DNA of 64,000 nucleotides, taken from contig CP046179.1 of NCBI GenBank assembly GCA_014075275.1, positions 939,932 through 1,003,931 on the forward strand. Direction: 5' to 3'. Below are positions 29,510-38,937 of this stretch, one piece after another. A program made the position numbers and the translations under genes. The number at the start of each line of letters is the position of its first letter. Positions within the stretch are counted from its first letter, which is position 1. The notes below the pieces were generated by a model. That model saw nothing but the letters and a program-made list of their open reading frames with translations. It was not told where the DNA came from and made no database searches. This stretch comes from Boseongicola sp. (GTDB lineage Bacteria > Pseudomonadota > Alphaproteobacteria > Rhodobacterales > Rhodobacteraceae).

Positions 29510-30814
29510 TCAGCGCTCAGGAATGAGGCCGCGCGGGCTGAAGCGTAGGACCAACAACAGGATGACACCCATAGTCAACAAGCGCATGTAGGCGACGCCG
29601 TCCAGCAAGTGCTCTTTCAGCGCATTGCCGTCAGCCAGACCCATTGTCACGGTTTCGATGAATAGCTGTCCCAGGGGTTCGACCTGGATCCAAAGGAACC
29701 AGATCAGAAACCCACCAAGAACCGAACCGAAGTTGTTGCCGGACCCGCCAACGATCACCATCACCCAGACCAGGAATGTGAAACGCAGCGGTTGATAGCT
29801 GGTTGTGACCAGTTGTCCGTCGAGCGTGGTCATCATGGCACCTGCAAGCCCGCATATTGCCGACCCAAGAATGAATACCTGCAGGTGGCGTGCGGTGACG
29901 TCTTTGCCCATGGCCTCGGCTGCAATTTCGTTGTCGCGGATTGCGCGCATCATGCGGCCCCACGGAGAATTCAGCGCCGACTGCGCAAGCCACAAAAGCA
30001 GAAGAAGAACCGTCAGAAAGAGACCAGAGTAGGCCAGTTTTACAGTGATTGACGACGCGGTCACGGGATCGAAGCCCCAGCTGTTCATGCGCGTCACAAA
30101 GGCTTCGGACTGCTGCAGATCAATCTCGTATGGAACCGGGCGGGGAATACCGATGACGTTTTTCACGCCGCGACTAAGCCAATCTTCGTTTTTGATCATG
30201 GCGATCACGATCTCGGCGATGCCAAGCGTGGCAATGGCCAGATAGTCGGATCTGAGGCCAAGGGCCGTTTTGCCGATGATCCAGGCCACGCCAGCCGCCA
30301 GAAGGCCGCCCACAGGCCACGACAGGATCACAGGCAGGCCAAAGCCGCCCAGATAGCCCGTGCTTGCCGGATTAACCTTTTCGATGGCTGCGGTGGCCGG
30401 ATCCAGAATGGCGCGGTAAACGAAAAAGCCGATAACGAGGAGGGCGAGAAGCGCCAGAGCCCGATTGCGCCCGGACGCCATGTGTTGCCAGAGTTTGATT
30501 GCGCCGACGATTGTCGCGACGCCAACAAGGATGGCGATGATGACGCGCAGGCCACCGGCGGCCCAAGCCTCGCCTACGGGGGGCATGGATACGATGACGG
30601 CACCAAGACCGCCAAGGGCCACAAAACCCATGATGCCGATGTTGAAGAGGCCGGCGTAGCCCCATTGCATATTCACCCCAAGCGCCATGATCGCCGAGAT
30701 CAGACCCATGTTTAGGATGCCAAGGGCGATGTTCCAGCTTTGCAGCATGCCCGTTAGTCCGATCAGGCCAAGGACGATGGCGAACATGGTGATATTGCGA
30801 ACAGGAATATTCAT
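29510..30814 (-). CDS. livM: branched-chain amino acid ABC transporter permease (LivM type)
   Basis: Inner-membrane channel subunit of a LIV/HAAT-family importer, 434 residues with about ten helices. The family marks are GLFNIGIMGFVALGGLGA (about 55-72), SDYLAIATLGIAEIV and the cytoplasmic coupling segment MRAIRDNEIAAEAMGKDV. It is a long member, with an extra stretch in the first third (about 90-165). It is read from the minus strand as the last gene of the cluster and overlaps livH by 4 bases. The substrate could be branched-chain amino acids, other amino acids or urea-like compounds. Confidence 0.92.
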   Translation of the reverse strand: MNIPVRNITMFAIVLGLIGLTGMLQSWNIALGILNMGLISAIMALGVNMQWGYAGLFNIGIMGFVALGGLGAVIVSMPPVGEAWAAGGLRVIIAILVGVATIVGAIKLWQHMASGRNRALALLALLVIGFFVYRAILDPATAAIEKVNPASTGYLGGFGLPVILSWPVGGLLAAGVAWIIGKTALGLRSDYLAIATLGIAEIVIAMIKNEDWLSRGVKNVIGIPRPVPYEIDLQQSEAFVTRMNSWGFDPVTASSITVKLAYSGLFLTVLLLLLWLAQSALNSPWGRMMRAIRDNEIAAEAMGKDVTARHLQVFILGSAICGLAGAMMTTLDGQLVTTSYQPLRFTFLVWVMVIVGGSGNNFGSVLGGFLIWFLWIQVEPLGQLFIETVTMGLADGNALKEHLLDGVAYMRLLTMGVILLLVLRFSPRGLIPER

Positions 30815-31824
30815 AGCGATTTCCCCGCGAACAGGCCGGTCGGTCGGAACAGAAGGACAATCACCAGAATGGCGAAGCTAACGGCGAATTTGTAGTCGGT
30901 CGATATGAGTTGGACGAGGCTGCTTGGCTCTAGAGATTCCGGCAAGAGGTAGCCAGCGACCTTTTTAAAGGCGTAGGTCACCGTGACTTCGGAGAAGGCG
31001 ATGACGAAGCCGCCTGCAATTGCGCCCACCGGGTTGCCAAGGCCACCGACGATGGCGGCGGCGAAGATCGGCAGGAGCAGTTGGAAATAGGTGAAAGGCT
31101 TGAAGGATTTGTCGAGGCCGTAGAGGACGCCTGCGGTCGTTGCCAATGCGGCAACAATGATCCAGGTGATGATGACGACGCGTTCGGGATTGATGCCAGA
31201 GAGCAGGGCCAGGTCTTCGTTATCTGAAAACGCGCGCATGGATTTACCGGTGCGAGTTTTATTCAGGAACCAGAACAGCAGTGCGACGGCGATGATGGCC
31301 ACGACGACCGTCAGAACGGCAGTGGATTTGATTGCCAGGCCCTCGCTAAGGCCGGTTAGCGTTTTGAAATCCCTTGCGGAAATGATGAAACGTTCTCCGT
31401 CGGCGAAGCGTTGATCGTTGGGGCCGATGATAAAGCGCACGAGGCCGTTCATGATGAACATCACACCCATTGAGACGATGACCAGAATGACAGGTGCGGC
31501 TTTTTGTTGGCGGTAAAAACGGTAGACGAAGCGGTCGGTGATGAGCAGGAGACCGGCGGTGACACCAATTGCGACGGGCAGGGAGAGGAGGGCGGTTGGT
31601 AAGGGGCCTAGTGAGACGCCCATGCCTTGCAGCCAGAACGTCACTAGAACGGCGACCATTGCGCCAAACGCCATGGTGTCGCCGTGGGCGAAGTTCGAAA
31701 ACCTCAGGATGCCGTAGATCAGCGTAACACCCAGCGCGCCAAGTGCCAGTTGGCTGCCGTAGACGACGCCCGGCAAGAGCACAAAATTGGACAGGGCGGT
31801 GAGGGCATTCAGAAAGTCGATCAT
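30811..31824 (-). CDS. livH: branched-chain amino acid ABC transporter permease (LivH type)
   Basis: Second channel subunit of the importer, 337 residues with about eight helices. It contains LGVTLIYGILRFSNFAHGDTMAFGA near the N-terminus and the conserved coupling loop GKSMRAFSDNEDLALLSGINPERV, and ends FRPTGLFAGKSL. Both ends overlap their neighbours by 4 bases (livM downstream, the small secreted gene upstream), so it is translated as part of one coupled operon. Its substrate range cannot be inferred from the permease sequence. Confidence 0.92.
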   Translation of the reverse strand: MIDFLNALTALSNFVLLPGVVYGSQLALGALGVTLIYGILRFSNFAHGDTMAFGAMVAVLVTFWLQGMGVSLGPLPTALLSLPVAIGVTAGLLLITDRFVYRFYRQQKAAPVILVIVSMGVMFIMNGLVRFIIGPNDQRFADGERFIISARDFKTLTGLSEGLAIKSTAVLTVVVAIIAVALLFWFLNKTRTGKSMRAFSDNEDLALLSGINPERVVIITWIIVAALATTAGVLYGLDKSFKPFTYFQLLLPIFAAAIVGGLGNPVGAIAGGFVIAFSEVTVTYAFKKVAGYLLPESLEPSSLVQLISTDYKFAVSFAILVIVLLFRPTGLFAGKSL

Positions 31825-32204
31825 GCGGCTTCCTTGCAGGTCAAAAAGTGGAGTTCGCTTTGCGGCGGTTCGAAATTTCGTTTTATCCAGACGATGGTTT
31901 CGGGGCCGGTAAAGATCATGTCGTTTTGGGTCCAGTCGGCGGACGCCCAGGAAAGACGACGGTCTGCGCTCAAATCGGCTGAGTAAGTGGCGATACTGGT
32001 TTGAAGTTCGAATAAGCCAGTGCCATCGGGACCAATGCTGACCGGTGCAAGTGCAAATTCTAGAGCGGATCCGTCAACGATACAGTTGCCCGCATCGGTG
32101 CAAGTTCGTGTCACGGTGCAATCGAATGGTCGCACATCGCCTTCTGCCAAGGCAGGCATGGGCACCAGGACGACCAATAGAGAGAGAGCGCCGCGCATCT
32201 TCAT
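31821..32204 (-). CDS. small secreted protein inside the liv operon (hypothetical)
   Basis: A 127-residue protein with a signal peptide (MKMRGALSLLVVLVPMPALA) and four cysteines in the mature part (FDCTVTRTCTDAGNCI and LTCKEAA), which could form two disulfides in the periplasm. No named family is recognised. It is wedged between livF (4-base overlap upstream) and livH (4-base overlap downstream), so it is made with the transporter. This points to a role near the transporter in the periplasm, but that is inference from position only. Confidence 0.75.
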   Translation of the reverse strand: MKMRGALSLLVVLVPMPALAEGDVRPFDCTVTRTCTDAGNCIVDGSALEFALAPVSIGPDGTGLFELQTSIATYSADLSADRRLSWASADWTQNDMIFTGPETIVWIKRNFEPPQSELHFLTCKEAA

Positions 32205-32974
32205 CCCCCAAGGAACGATCTGCGGACTTCTGGATCATCCAGAAGGGCCTTGCCGGTATCGGTGTAGGCATTTCTTCCTTGCACCAAAACAAATCCTTTA
32301 TCCGCGATATCAAGCGCTTGGCGCGCATTTTGTTCGACCATCAGAATCGAGATACCGGTGCGGGCAACTTCGATAATACGATCAAAAAGCTCGTCCATCA
32401 CGATGGGGCTAACGCCTGCGGTGGGTTCGTCCAGCATCAGGACTTTGGGTTGGGTCATCAGCGCGCGACCGACAGCCACTTGTTGGCGCTGACCGCCAGA
32501 AAGTTCACCTGCAGCCTGATTTCGTTTATCACGGAGGATTGGAAACAGCGTGTAAACCTGTTCCATCGTCTCGGAGATATCGTCCTGACGAAGAAATGCG
32601 CCCATTTCCAAGTTTTCTTCGACGCTCATCGACGTGAAGATGTTTGACGTTTGCGGCACAAAAGCCATGCCCTTGGCCACCCGCGCTTGCGGTGTCAGGT
32701 TGGTAATGTCTTCACCGTCAAGGCGAACACCACCTTCGCGCAGGTTCAGCATACCGAAAACAGCCTTCATGGCGGTGGATTTGCCGGCGCCGTTTGGGCC
32801 GACGATAACGGCAATCTCGCCTTCATCCACGGCGATGGTGCAACTGTGAAGGATATCGGCACCGGTGCCGTATCCGCCGGTCATGGCATCGCCGACCAGA
32901 AACGGATTTTCCGAAGCGGCATTCATGGCTCCGGCGTGCGCCGGGCGTGGGGTATCGGTTGTTTCGGTGCTCAT
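32201..32974 (-). CDS. livF: branched-chain amino acid ABC transporter ATP-binding protein (LivF type)
   Basis: ATPase subunit, 257 residues. It has Walker A GPNGAGKS (about 59-66), signature LSGGQRQQVAVGRALM and Walker B VLMLDEPTAGVSP, with the short LivF-type C-terminus ending VRRSFLGG. An N-terminal extension of about 30 residues rich in Thr, Pro and Ala precedes the domain; a shorter start is possible but no better one is seen. It overlaps livG (upstream) and the small secreted gene (downstream) by 4 bases each. Confidence 0.93.
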   Translation of the reverse strand: MSTETTDTPRPAHAGAMNAASENPFLVGDAMTGGYGTGADILHSCTIAVDEGEIAVIVGPNGAGKSTAMKAVFGMLNLREGGVRLDGEDITNLTPQARVAKGMAFVPQTSNIFTSMSVEENLEMGAFLRQDDISETMEQVYTLFPILRDKRNQAAGELSGGQRQQVAVGRALMTQPKVLMLDEPTAGVSPIVMDELFDRIIEVARTGISILMVEQNARQALDIADKGFVLVQGRNAYTDTGKALLDDPEVRRSFLGG

Positions 32975-33759
32975 GAACCAGCTCCCTCAACAACTTTATT
33001 CTTCAGGCCGGTGCCCAGATAGGCTTCGATCACCTGTTCGTTCGATTTGATTTCTTTGATGGACCCTTCGGCCAGGACCTTGCCTTCGGCCATGCAGATA
33101 ACGGGGTCACACAACCGGCCGATAAAATCCATGTCGTGTTCGATGACGCAGAACGTATAGCCGCGTTCTTTGTTCAATCGCACGATGGCATCGCCAATGG
33201 TGTTCAAAAGAGTGCGGTTCACGCCTGCGCCGACCTCGTCCAGAAAGACGATCTTGGCGTCGACCATCATGGTGTGCCCAAGTTCCAGCAACTTCTTTTG
33301 GCCGCCGGACAAGTTGCCCGCCTTTTCATCCCTCAAATGATCTATTGTAAGAAATTCAAGGACTTCATCGGCTTTCTTCAACAAGTCGCTTTCTTCCAGA
33401 GCAATCTTGCTGCGACCGATCCAGGCATTCCAGATGGTTTCACCGGATTGACCGGAAGGAACCATCATCAGGTTTTCGCGCACGGTCATTGACGAAAATT
33501 CGTGAGCGATCTGGAACGTTCGCAACAAGCCCTTTTGGAACAAGGCATGCGGCGGCAGACCGGTTATATCTTCGCCGTTCATGAAGACCTGACCGCTGGT
33601 CGGCGGCAATCGTTCCGCAATGACATTGAATAGCGTTGTTTTGCCAGCGCCGTTTGGCCCTATCAGTCCGGTTATCGAACCGGTCTTGATTTCAAGAGTC
33701 GAGCCATCGATGGCATGAAACCCACCGAAATGCTTGTGCAGATCTTTTACGACAATCAT
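32971..33759 (-). CDS. livG: branched-chain amino acid ABC transporter ATP-binding protein (LivG type)
   Basis: Second ATPase subunit, 262 residues. Walker A is GPNGAGKT, the signature is NLSGGQKKLLELGHTMM and Walker B is IVFLDEVGAGVN; the usual DEP is DEV here. The LivG-type tail CDPVICMAEGKVLAEGSIKEI...VIEAYLGTG is present. It is the first transporter gene after the binding-protein gene, 78 bases away with a strong hairpin between them. With livF it should form the ATPase pair. Confidence 0.93.
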   Translation of the reverse strand: MIVVKDLHKHFGGFHAIDGSTLEIKTGSITGLIGPNGAGKTTLFNVIAERLPPTSGQVFMNGEDITGLPPHALFQKGLLRTFQIAHEFSSMTVRENLMMVPSGQSGETIWNAWIGRSKIALEESDLLKKADEVLEFLTIDHLRDEKAGNLSGGQKKLLELGHTMMVDAKIVFLDEVGAGVNRTLLNTIGDAIVRLNKERGYTFCVIEHDMDFIGRLCDPVICMAEGKVLAEGSIKEIKSNEQVIEAYLGTGLKNKVVEGAGS

Positions 33760-33792
33760 GGATACCCGCCCATCACCTATCCACGTTAAGAA

Positions 33793-33817
33793 ACGGCCCG
33801 GAATCTTTCCGGGCCGT
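33793..33817 (-). terminator. hairpin between the binding-protein gene and livG
   Basis: A perfect 11-bp stem, ACGGCCCGGAA/TTCCGGGCCGT, with a 3-base loop. On the minus strand it is followed by TTCTT, a short and broken T-tract. It lies 20 bases after the binding-protein stop and 33 bases before the livG start. Such a stem typically ends or protects most binding-protein transcripts while letting some read into the transporter genes, giving an excess of the periplasmic protein. Confidence 0.65.
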
Positions 33818-33837
33818 CTTAGGTTAGCTATGTGATC

Positions 33838-35034
33838 TTAGCGGAATTGGACGGTTTTGATTTCGCCGCCGTCAATTTCGATCTGACGGTAGTTACCGGC
33901 ACTTTCACCGGGTCCGATCAGTTTAACAGCTGTGCCGCCGACGTAGTCAATCTCGCCGCCATCAGCCAGGATCTGAAGACCTTTTGCCAATTCTCCTGGG
34001 AAAATCTGTTCACCTGGAGCGTTGGCAACATTCATGACGTGCGATTTGTATTCGCCCGGATCGGTCGACCCAGCGGCTTGCATGGCCAGAAGGATCAAAG
34101 CCGCCGCATCGTAGCTTTCGGGTGAAAATGGCGCAGTGCCCTGGTAACCACGAGCTTCGCCGATGGTGCCCATAGCTGCAGCGCCAGGGCTGTCGGTGCC
34201 AGGAACCTGGCCGGTTGAGCCGTCAATCTCGTCGCCGAAGCGTTCGACGATAGAGTCACCAATCATGCCGTCTGGCAGGTGGAAGGTGTCAAATGCACCA
34301 GTGTCCAGAGCAGCGCGGATGATGCCCGGACCACCTTGGTCGAGGTATCCAGCAACAACAAGACGCTCGCCACCAGCTGCGGAGAGTGCACCAACTTCAG
34401 CCGTGTAGTCAGCTTTGCCGTCTTCGTGGGCTGCATTGATGGTTACTGAACCACCGGCAGCTTCGAACGCGGATTGGAAGCTATCTGCCAGGCCTTTGCC
34501 ATAGTCGTTGTTTGTGTATGTGACGGCAACTTCATCGATGCCAAGTTCCATCAGGATCTCGGTCATAACGACACCCTGACGGGCATCGGATGGTGCAGTT
34601 CTAAAGAACAGGTCGTTGTCTTCGATGGTCGACAGCGACGGCGAAGTTGCCGACGGTGAAATCATGACCATGCCATTTGGCAACGCGACATTGGTGAATG
34701 CAGCACCTGTCGCGCCAGAACAAAGGGCACCGACGATGCCGCTGACTTTGTCGCCAGTGATCATCCGTTCAGCGACAGCCGCTGAGGCCGCAGCGTCGAT
34801 ACACGTTGAATCGCCGCGAACCGAGGATACTTTAAGACCGTCCAGCAATCCGCCGCTTTCGCTGACTTCGGCGATGGCGGCTTCGGCACCGGCAGCCATG
34901 TCAGGTGCCAACGATTCAGCTGGTCCTGTAAAGCCCAGCATGACGCCAATTTTAATTTCTGAGGCGTGACTGCCAGCGAAGGCAGACCCGGAAGTCAGTG
35001 CCAATGCTGCCGTCGCCATAAGTAGTTTTTTCAT
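33838..35034 (-). CDS. branched-chain amino acid ABC transporter substrate-binding protein
   Basis: A 398-residue periplasmic type I binding protein (LivJ/LivK-like). The signal peptide is MKKLLMATAALALTSGSAFA. The mature part begins SEIKIGVMLGFTGPAESLAPDMAAGAEAAIAE, followed by DSTCIDAAASAAVAERMI, VALPNGMVMISPSATSPSLS and TYTNNDYGKGLADSF, which are the ligand-binding lobes of the family. The ATG at 35034 is preceded by AGGGAGAAAAAA. It heads the operon, followed by the 11-bp hairpin and livGF. The exact amino acid or other ligand is not decidable from sequence. Confidence 0.9.
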   Translation of the reverse strand: MKKLLMATAALALTSGSAFAGSHASEIKIGVMLGFTGPAESLAPDMAAGAEAAIAEVSESGGLLDGLKVSSVRGDSTCIDAAASAAVAERMITGDKVSGIVGALCSGATGAAFTNVALPNGMVMISPSATSPSLSTIEDNDLFFRTAPSDARQGVVMTEILMELGIDEVAVTYTNNDYGKGLADSFQSAFEAAGGSVTINAAHEDGKADYTAEVGALSAAGGERLVVAGYLDQGGPGIIRAALDTGAFDTFHLPDGMIGDSIVERFGDEIDGSTGQVPGTDSPGAAAMGTIGEARGYQGTAPFSPESYDAAALILLAMQAAGSTDPGEYKSHVMNVANAPGEQIFPGELAKGLQILADGGEIDYVGGTAVKLIGPGESAGNYRQIEIDGGEIKTVQFR

Positions 35035-35199
35035 TTTTTTCTCCCTGAGTGGATTTTTTGGTCCGGTTTGGAACCTAAATCGGGTGTTTCAGAAAGAAAA
35101 GGGTTCAGTTTAGCCTGACGCAGGGTCACATTTTGGAGAAATCGTTGGGGAGCATGCGGTTTGCGGCTTAGATGACCTCAATAGGGATGTGGAGAGCGA

Positions 35200-36294
35200 A
35201 TGATGTTGCGATATCTGGCGAGTGCGTTGGCGTTGCTTTGGGCGACTGAAACAGTAGCGCTGGATGCCTCGGCGGGGCCGGTCGAGGTTCAAAGAGTTGC
35301 CTCTGGCTTGGATAACCCATGGGCAATCGGGTTTTTACCGGGCGATCGCGTGTTGATCACAGAAATCTCGGGGCGCTTGTTGTTGCTGGAAAATGGCGAG
35401 TTGCACGTCATTAACGGTGTCCCGCCCGTTGAGTCCGACGGTCAGGGTGGATTGTTGGATGTGCTGGTGCAGCGCGATTTTGCTGACACCCGCGAAGTTT
35501 TCCTGAGTTTCGCAAAGAAACAGGGCCGCGAGGCAGGGACAGCGTTGATGCGCATTCGCCTGAGCTCGGATTATCGCAATGTGGCTGATGCTGAAACCAT
35601 CTTTGAGATGGCAGCAGGATCCAGTGGCGGCCTTCATTTCGGGTCCCGCATCGTTGAGGCACCAAGCGGCGCGCTGTTTTTGACGGTTGGAGAAAGGGGT
35701 GATCAGCCCTCGGCGCAGGATTTGAGCCGCGAGAATGGTTCGGTCGTGCGGGTGAACCGGGATGGGAGCATTCCGCAGGACAACCCATTTGTCGCAACAC
35801 CGGGCGCGCGGGCCGGAATTTGGAGTTATGGCCATCGCAACCCACAGGGGGCTGCTTTGGATTTGGACGGCAATCTGATCGTGGTGGAACACGGCGCGCG
35901 TGGTGGTGACGAGATCAATCGTATTCGGCGCGGCGCAAATTACGGCTGGCCCGTGATCGCATATGGTCGGCATTACTCGGGCGCGAAGATTGGCGAGGGC
36001 ATCGCCAAAGATGGTATGGAGCAACCCGACTTTTACTGGGATCCTTCTATCGCGCCATCGGGATTGATGGTCTATTCCGGCAGACTTTGGCCAAAGTGGC
36101 GGGGCGACATTTTCGTTGGCTCTTTGAAATTCGACTATATTTCGCGGCTAGAGGGATCGCCGCTGAGGGAAGTTGAGCGGTTAGAAAGCAAAGAAACCAA
36201 CCGTGTTCGCGACATACGCGAGGCACCAGACGGCAGCATTTGGTTCTTAAGCGTGAACAACGGAGCGCTTTATCGGATCGCCCCCAAAACTTGA
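35200..36294 (+). CDS. PQQ-dependent sugar dehydrogenase
   Basis: A 364-residue exported protein of the soluble glucose/aldose sugar dehydrogenase family (GSDH, YliI-like), a six-bladed beta-propeller using PQQ and calcium. It has a signal peptide (about 1-20, ...WATETVALDA). The family blocks LDNPWAIGFLPGDRVLITEISGRL, LHFGSRIVEAPSGALFLTVGERGD, GIWSYGHRNPQGAALD and VVEHGARGGDEIN are present, with the His of YGHRNPQ and the active-site region intact. The start is the first of two ATG codons (35200). It converges with the GlxA-family regulator, 6 bases apart. Confidence 0.9.
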   Translation: MMLRYLASALALLWATETVALDASAGPVEVQRVASGLDNPWAIGFLPGDRVLITEISGRLLLLENGELHVINGVPPVESDGQGGLLDVLVQRDFADTREVFLSFAKKQGREAGTALMRIRLSSDYRNVADAETIFEMAAGSSGGLHFGSRIVEAPSGALFLTVGERGDQPSAQDLSRENGSVVRVNRDGSIPQDNPFVATPGARAGIWSYGHRNPQGAALDLDGNLIVVEHGARGGDEINRIRRGANYGWPVIAYGRHYSGAKIGEGIAKDGMEQPDFYWDPSIAPSGLMVYSGRLWPKWRGDIFVGSLKFDYISRLEGSPLREVERLESKETNRVRDIREAPDGSIWFLSVNNGALYRIAPKT

Positions 36295-36300
36295 GTGATA

Positions 36301-37308
36301 TCAGATCGAAAGCCGAGAAGCCTGCGCACCACGTTCACGGTAGGGCGTTGTATTGTATTGAGCCCGGTAACATTTCGAGAAATGCGACGGTGAGGCAAAA
36401 CCGCAGGCCAAAGCCACGTTGATAACGCTCATATCGGTTTGCATCAAAAGATTGCGCGCTTTTTGTAGTCGCAATTCCATGTAATAGCGCTTGGGCGACC
36501 TATCGAGATAGCGCCGAAACAAACGTTCTAACTGTCGGGTCGACATACCCACATCTTTGGCAAGTCCGGATGGGCTTATCGGTTCTTCAATGTTGGCTTC
36601 CATCATTCGTATGACGGCGGACAGTTTCGGATGGCGCACCCCAATTCGGGTTGGCACCGAAAGCCGTTGTGTGTCCTGATCAGTGCGGATTGTTGTGTAA
36701 ATCAACTGGTCCGCAACAGCGCTGGCAAGAACTTCGCCGTAATCATCGGCGATAAATTTAAGCATCAGATCTATCGACGCCGTTCCACCTGCCGTCGTAA
36801 AATTTTTACCGTCGATCACAAATACTGATTTGGTAAGAGTTACGTCCTGAAATTCTTCGATAAAACTGTCTTGGTTTTCCCAGTGGATTGTCGCGCGCTT
36901 GCCATCAAGCAAACCAGCTTTGGCCAAGGCATACCCCGCGGTGCAAAGACCGCCAATTGAGACACCCCGACGGGCCTCTCGCCGTATCCAGTTTAGCAGC
37001 TTTTTTGTAGTCGCCGACGCAACATCTATGCCGCCGCAGACGACGATTGTTTCGTCACGATGAATCTCGCCCAGGTCGCCGTCGAGATTAAAGACAGTAC
37101 CGGCGGAACAAGTCATGGAGTCGCCGCCTTCGCCGATCACGCGCCACTCATAGAGTGGCTGACCCGCCATTCTGTTTGTGATGCGCAGGCTTTCGACCGC
37201 GCAGGAGTAGCACAGGAGTGTAAACTGATCGAGTAATACGAAAACGAACTTCCGCGGCTTTCTGCCTGCGTTAGCGACTTGAACTGTCTGCACGAAGTTG
37301 TCTGTCAT
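36301..37308 (-). CDS. GlxA family transcriptional regulator (DJ-1/PfpI domain plus AraC HTH)
   Basis: A 335-residue regulator: a DJ-1/PfpI-like sensor domain (about 15-190, with VVCGGIDVAS and GGLCTAGYALAKAGLLDG holding the nucleophile-elbow cysteine) and a C-terminal AraC double helix-turn-helix (about 232-325, SPSGLAKDVGMSTRQLERLFRRYL). The pattern is close to GbdR/CdhR-type regulators of glycine betaine and carnitine catabolism. I use ATG at 37308 with GGAAAGGG upstream; the open frame to 37536 overlaps DAHP synthase. A dimethylglycine-dehydrogenase-like gene is 20 kb away, so any link to it is speculative. Confidence 0.9.
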   Translation of the reverse strand: MTDNFVQTVQVANAGRKPRKFVFVLLDQFTLLCYSCAVESLRITNRMAGQPLYEWRVIGEGGDSMTCSAGTVFNLDGDLGEIHRDETIVVCGGIDVASATTKKLLNWIRREARRGVSIGGLCTAGYALAKAGLLDGKRATIHWENQDSFIEEFQDVTLTKSVFVIDGKNFTTAGGTASIDLMLKFIADDYGEVLASAVADQLIYTTIRTDQDTQRLSVPTRIGVRHPKLSAVIRMMEANIEEPISPSGLAKDVGMSTRQLERLFRRYLDRSPKRYYMELRLQKARNLLMQTDMSVINVALACGFASPSHFSKCYRAQYNTTPYRERGAQASRLSI

Positions 37309-37501
37309 CGGCCCTTTCCCGAGCGCGCGTTGAGCAATACCGAAACACCATTTCCGAAGGCGGGGCAAGTCATCCGATCTACAATTGCGCCAGAAATTAT
37401 CGCAAATCTTCTGGTCGGATTGACGCAAATAGCTGTTTTCAAGGTCAAAGCTCTGCCATATAACCGCGCCTTGCAACTTTTGATGACGTTGGAGACCAAA
37501 G

Positions 37502-38872
37502 ATGAGCGATTGGCAGAAAACCGGGTGGAGATCCAAACCCAGGGTGCAGATGCCTGACTACGTCGATGCAGAAGCATTGAACGCGGTCGAGGCCCGTCTT
37601 GCCACCTATCCACCGTTGGTATTTGCAGGTGAAGCGAGGCGCCTGAAGGCTACACTTGGCGCAGCCAGCCGTGGAGAAGCATTCTTGCTGCAGGGAGGAG
37701 ACTGCGCAGAGAGCTTCAGCGAATTTTCAGCAGACAACATCCGCGACACATTCAAGGTGATGTTGCAGATGGCGATGGTGCTGACCTATGGCGCGAAAGT
37801 GCCAGTGGTTAAGGTTGGCCGGATGGCAGGGCAATTTGCCAAGCCACGTTCGGCACCAACCGAGGTGATTGATGGCGTTGAATTGCCATCCTACCGCGGC
37901 GATATCATCAACGAGCTTGATTTCACCGAAGGATCTCGCATTCCCAACCCGGAGAAAATGCTGCGCGGCTACACACAGGCAGCGGCAACACTGAACTTGC
38001 TTCGCGCGTTTTCGACTGGTGGTTTTGCCGATGTGCATCGGGTGCATTCATGGACGCTTGGCTTTACGGATCGTGACGATGCCGAGCGCTACCGCGATAT
38101 GGCCAACCGTATTCAGGATACGTTGGACTTTATGGCTGCCGCTGGTTTGTCCGGCGATCAGAACCACGAGTTGAACACAGTTGATTTCTACACCAGCCAT
38201 GAAGCCTTGTTGCTGGAGTATGAAGAGGCATTGACCCGCGTTGACACGACCACGGGCAAATGGCTGGCAGGGTCCGGTCATATGATCTGGATCGGCGACC
38301 GAACACGGCAGCCTGACGGTGCACATGTGGAATTTGCCAGCGGCGTTCAGAACCCAATAGGTCTGAAATGCGGCCCGTCTACAACGGCTGAAGATCTGAA
38401 AGTTCTGATGAGCAAGTTGAACCCGGAAAATGAAGCCGGGCGTTTGACACTGATCGCACGTTTTGGCGCTGGATCGGTTGGCGATCATCTTCCACGCCTT
38501 ATCAAGGCAGTGAAGGAAGAGGGCGCAAACGTGGTTTGGTCCTGTGATCCTATGCATGGCAATACGATCAAGTCGTCCACTGGTTATAAGACGCGTCCGT
38601 TTGACTCGGTTCTGCGGGAAGTGCGCGAGTTCTTCCAGATCCATGCCGGTGAGGGCACGGTTCCGGGCGGTGTGCATTTCGAGATGACCGGTCAGGACGT
38701 CACAGAATGCACCGGTGGCGTCCGCGCGGTGACGGACGAGGATTTGTCAGATCGTTATCATACAGCCTGTGATCCGCGATTGAATGCCTCGCAATCGTTA
38801 GAACTGGCGTTCCTGGTTGCCGAAGAGCTTTCGGCACGTCGCAATGGGCAACAGGCTGCAGCCGCCGTCTGA
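37502..38872 (+). CDS. 3-deoxy-7-phosphoheptulonate synthase, class II
   Basis: First enzyme of the shikimate pathway: condenses PEP and erythrose 4-phosphate to DAHP. It is the plant/actinobacterial class II type, 456 residues. Clear blocks are [11 protein letters not shown] with a metal-binding cysteine, [45 protein letters not shown] and WSCDPMHGN. The start at 37502 lies inside the region upstream of the divergent GlxA-type gene, leaving 193 bases between the two starts. A strong terminator follows. aroQ, a later step of the pathway, is at 51304. Confidence 0.95.
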   Translation: MSDWQKTGWRSKPRVQMPDYVDAEALNAVEARLATYPPLVFAGEARRLKATLGAASRGEAFLLQGGDCAESFSEFSADNIRDTFKVMLQMAMVLTYGAKVPVVKVGRMAGQFAKPRSAPTEVIDGVELPSYRGDIINELDFTEGSRIPNPEKMLRGYTQAAATLNLLRAFSTGGFADVHRVHSWTLGFTDRDDAERYRDMANRIQDTLDFMAAAGLSGDQNHELNTVDFYTSHEALLLEYEEALTRVDTTTGKWLAGSGHMIWIGDRTRQPDGAHVEFASGVQNPIGLKCGPSTTAEDLKVLMSKLNPENEAGRLTLIARFGAGSVGDHLPRLIKAVKEEGANVVWSCDPMHGNTIKSSTGYKTRPFDSVLREVREFFQIHAGEGTVPGGVHFEMTGQDVTECTGGVRAVTDEDLSDRYHTACDPRLNASQSLELAFLVAEELSARRNGQQAAAAV

Positions 38873-38893
38873 ACGCCTTCATAGAAAACAAAG

Positions 38894-38922
38894 AAAGCCC
38901 GCCGATTTTGGCGGGCTTTTTT
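38894..38922. terminator. bidirectional terminator
   Basis: AAAGCCCGCC (38894-38903) pairs with GGCGGGCTTT (38910-38919) around a GATTTT loop, and the plus strand continues as TTTTTT (38917-38922). On the minus strand the stem runs into CTTTCTTT, so it can also end the PAS_5 gene that converges from the right. It lies 21 bases after the DAHP synthase stop. Confidence 0.88.
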
Positions 38923-38937
38923 ATTGAGTTTTAGCGA

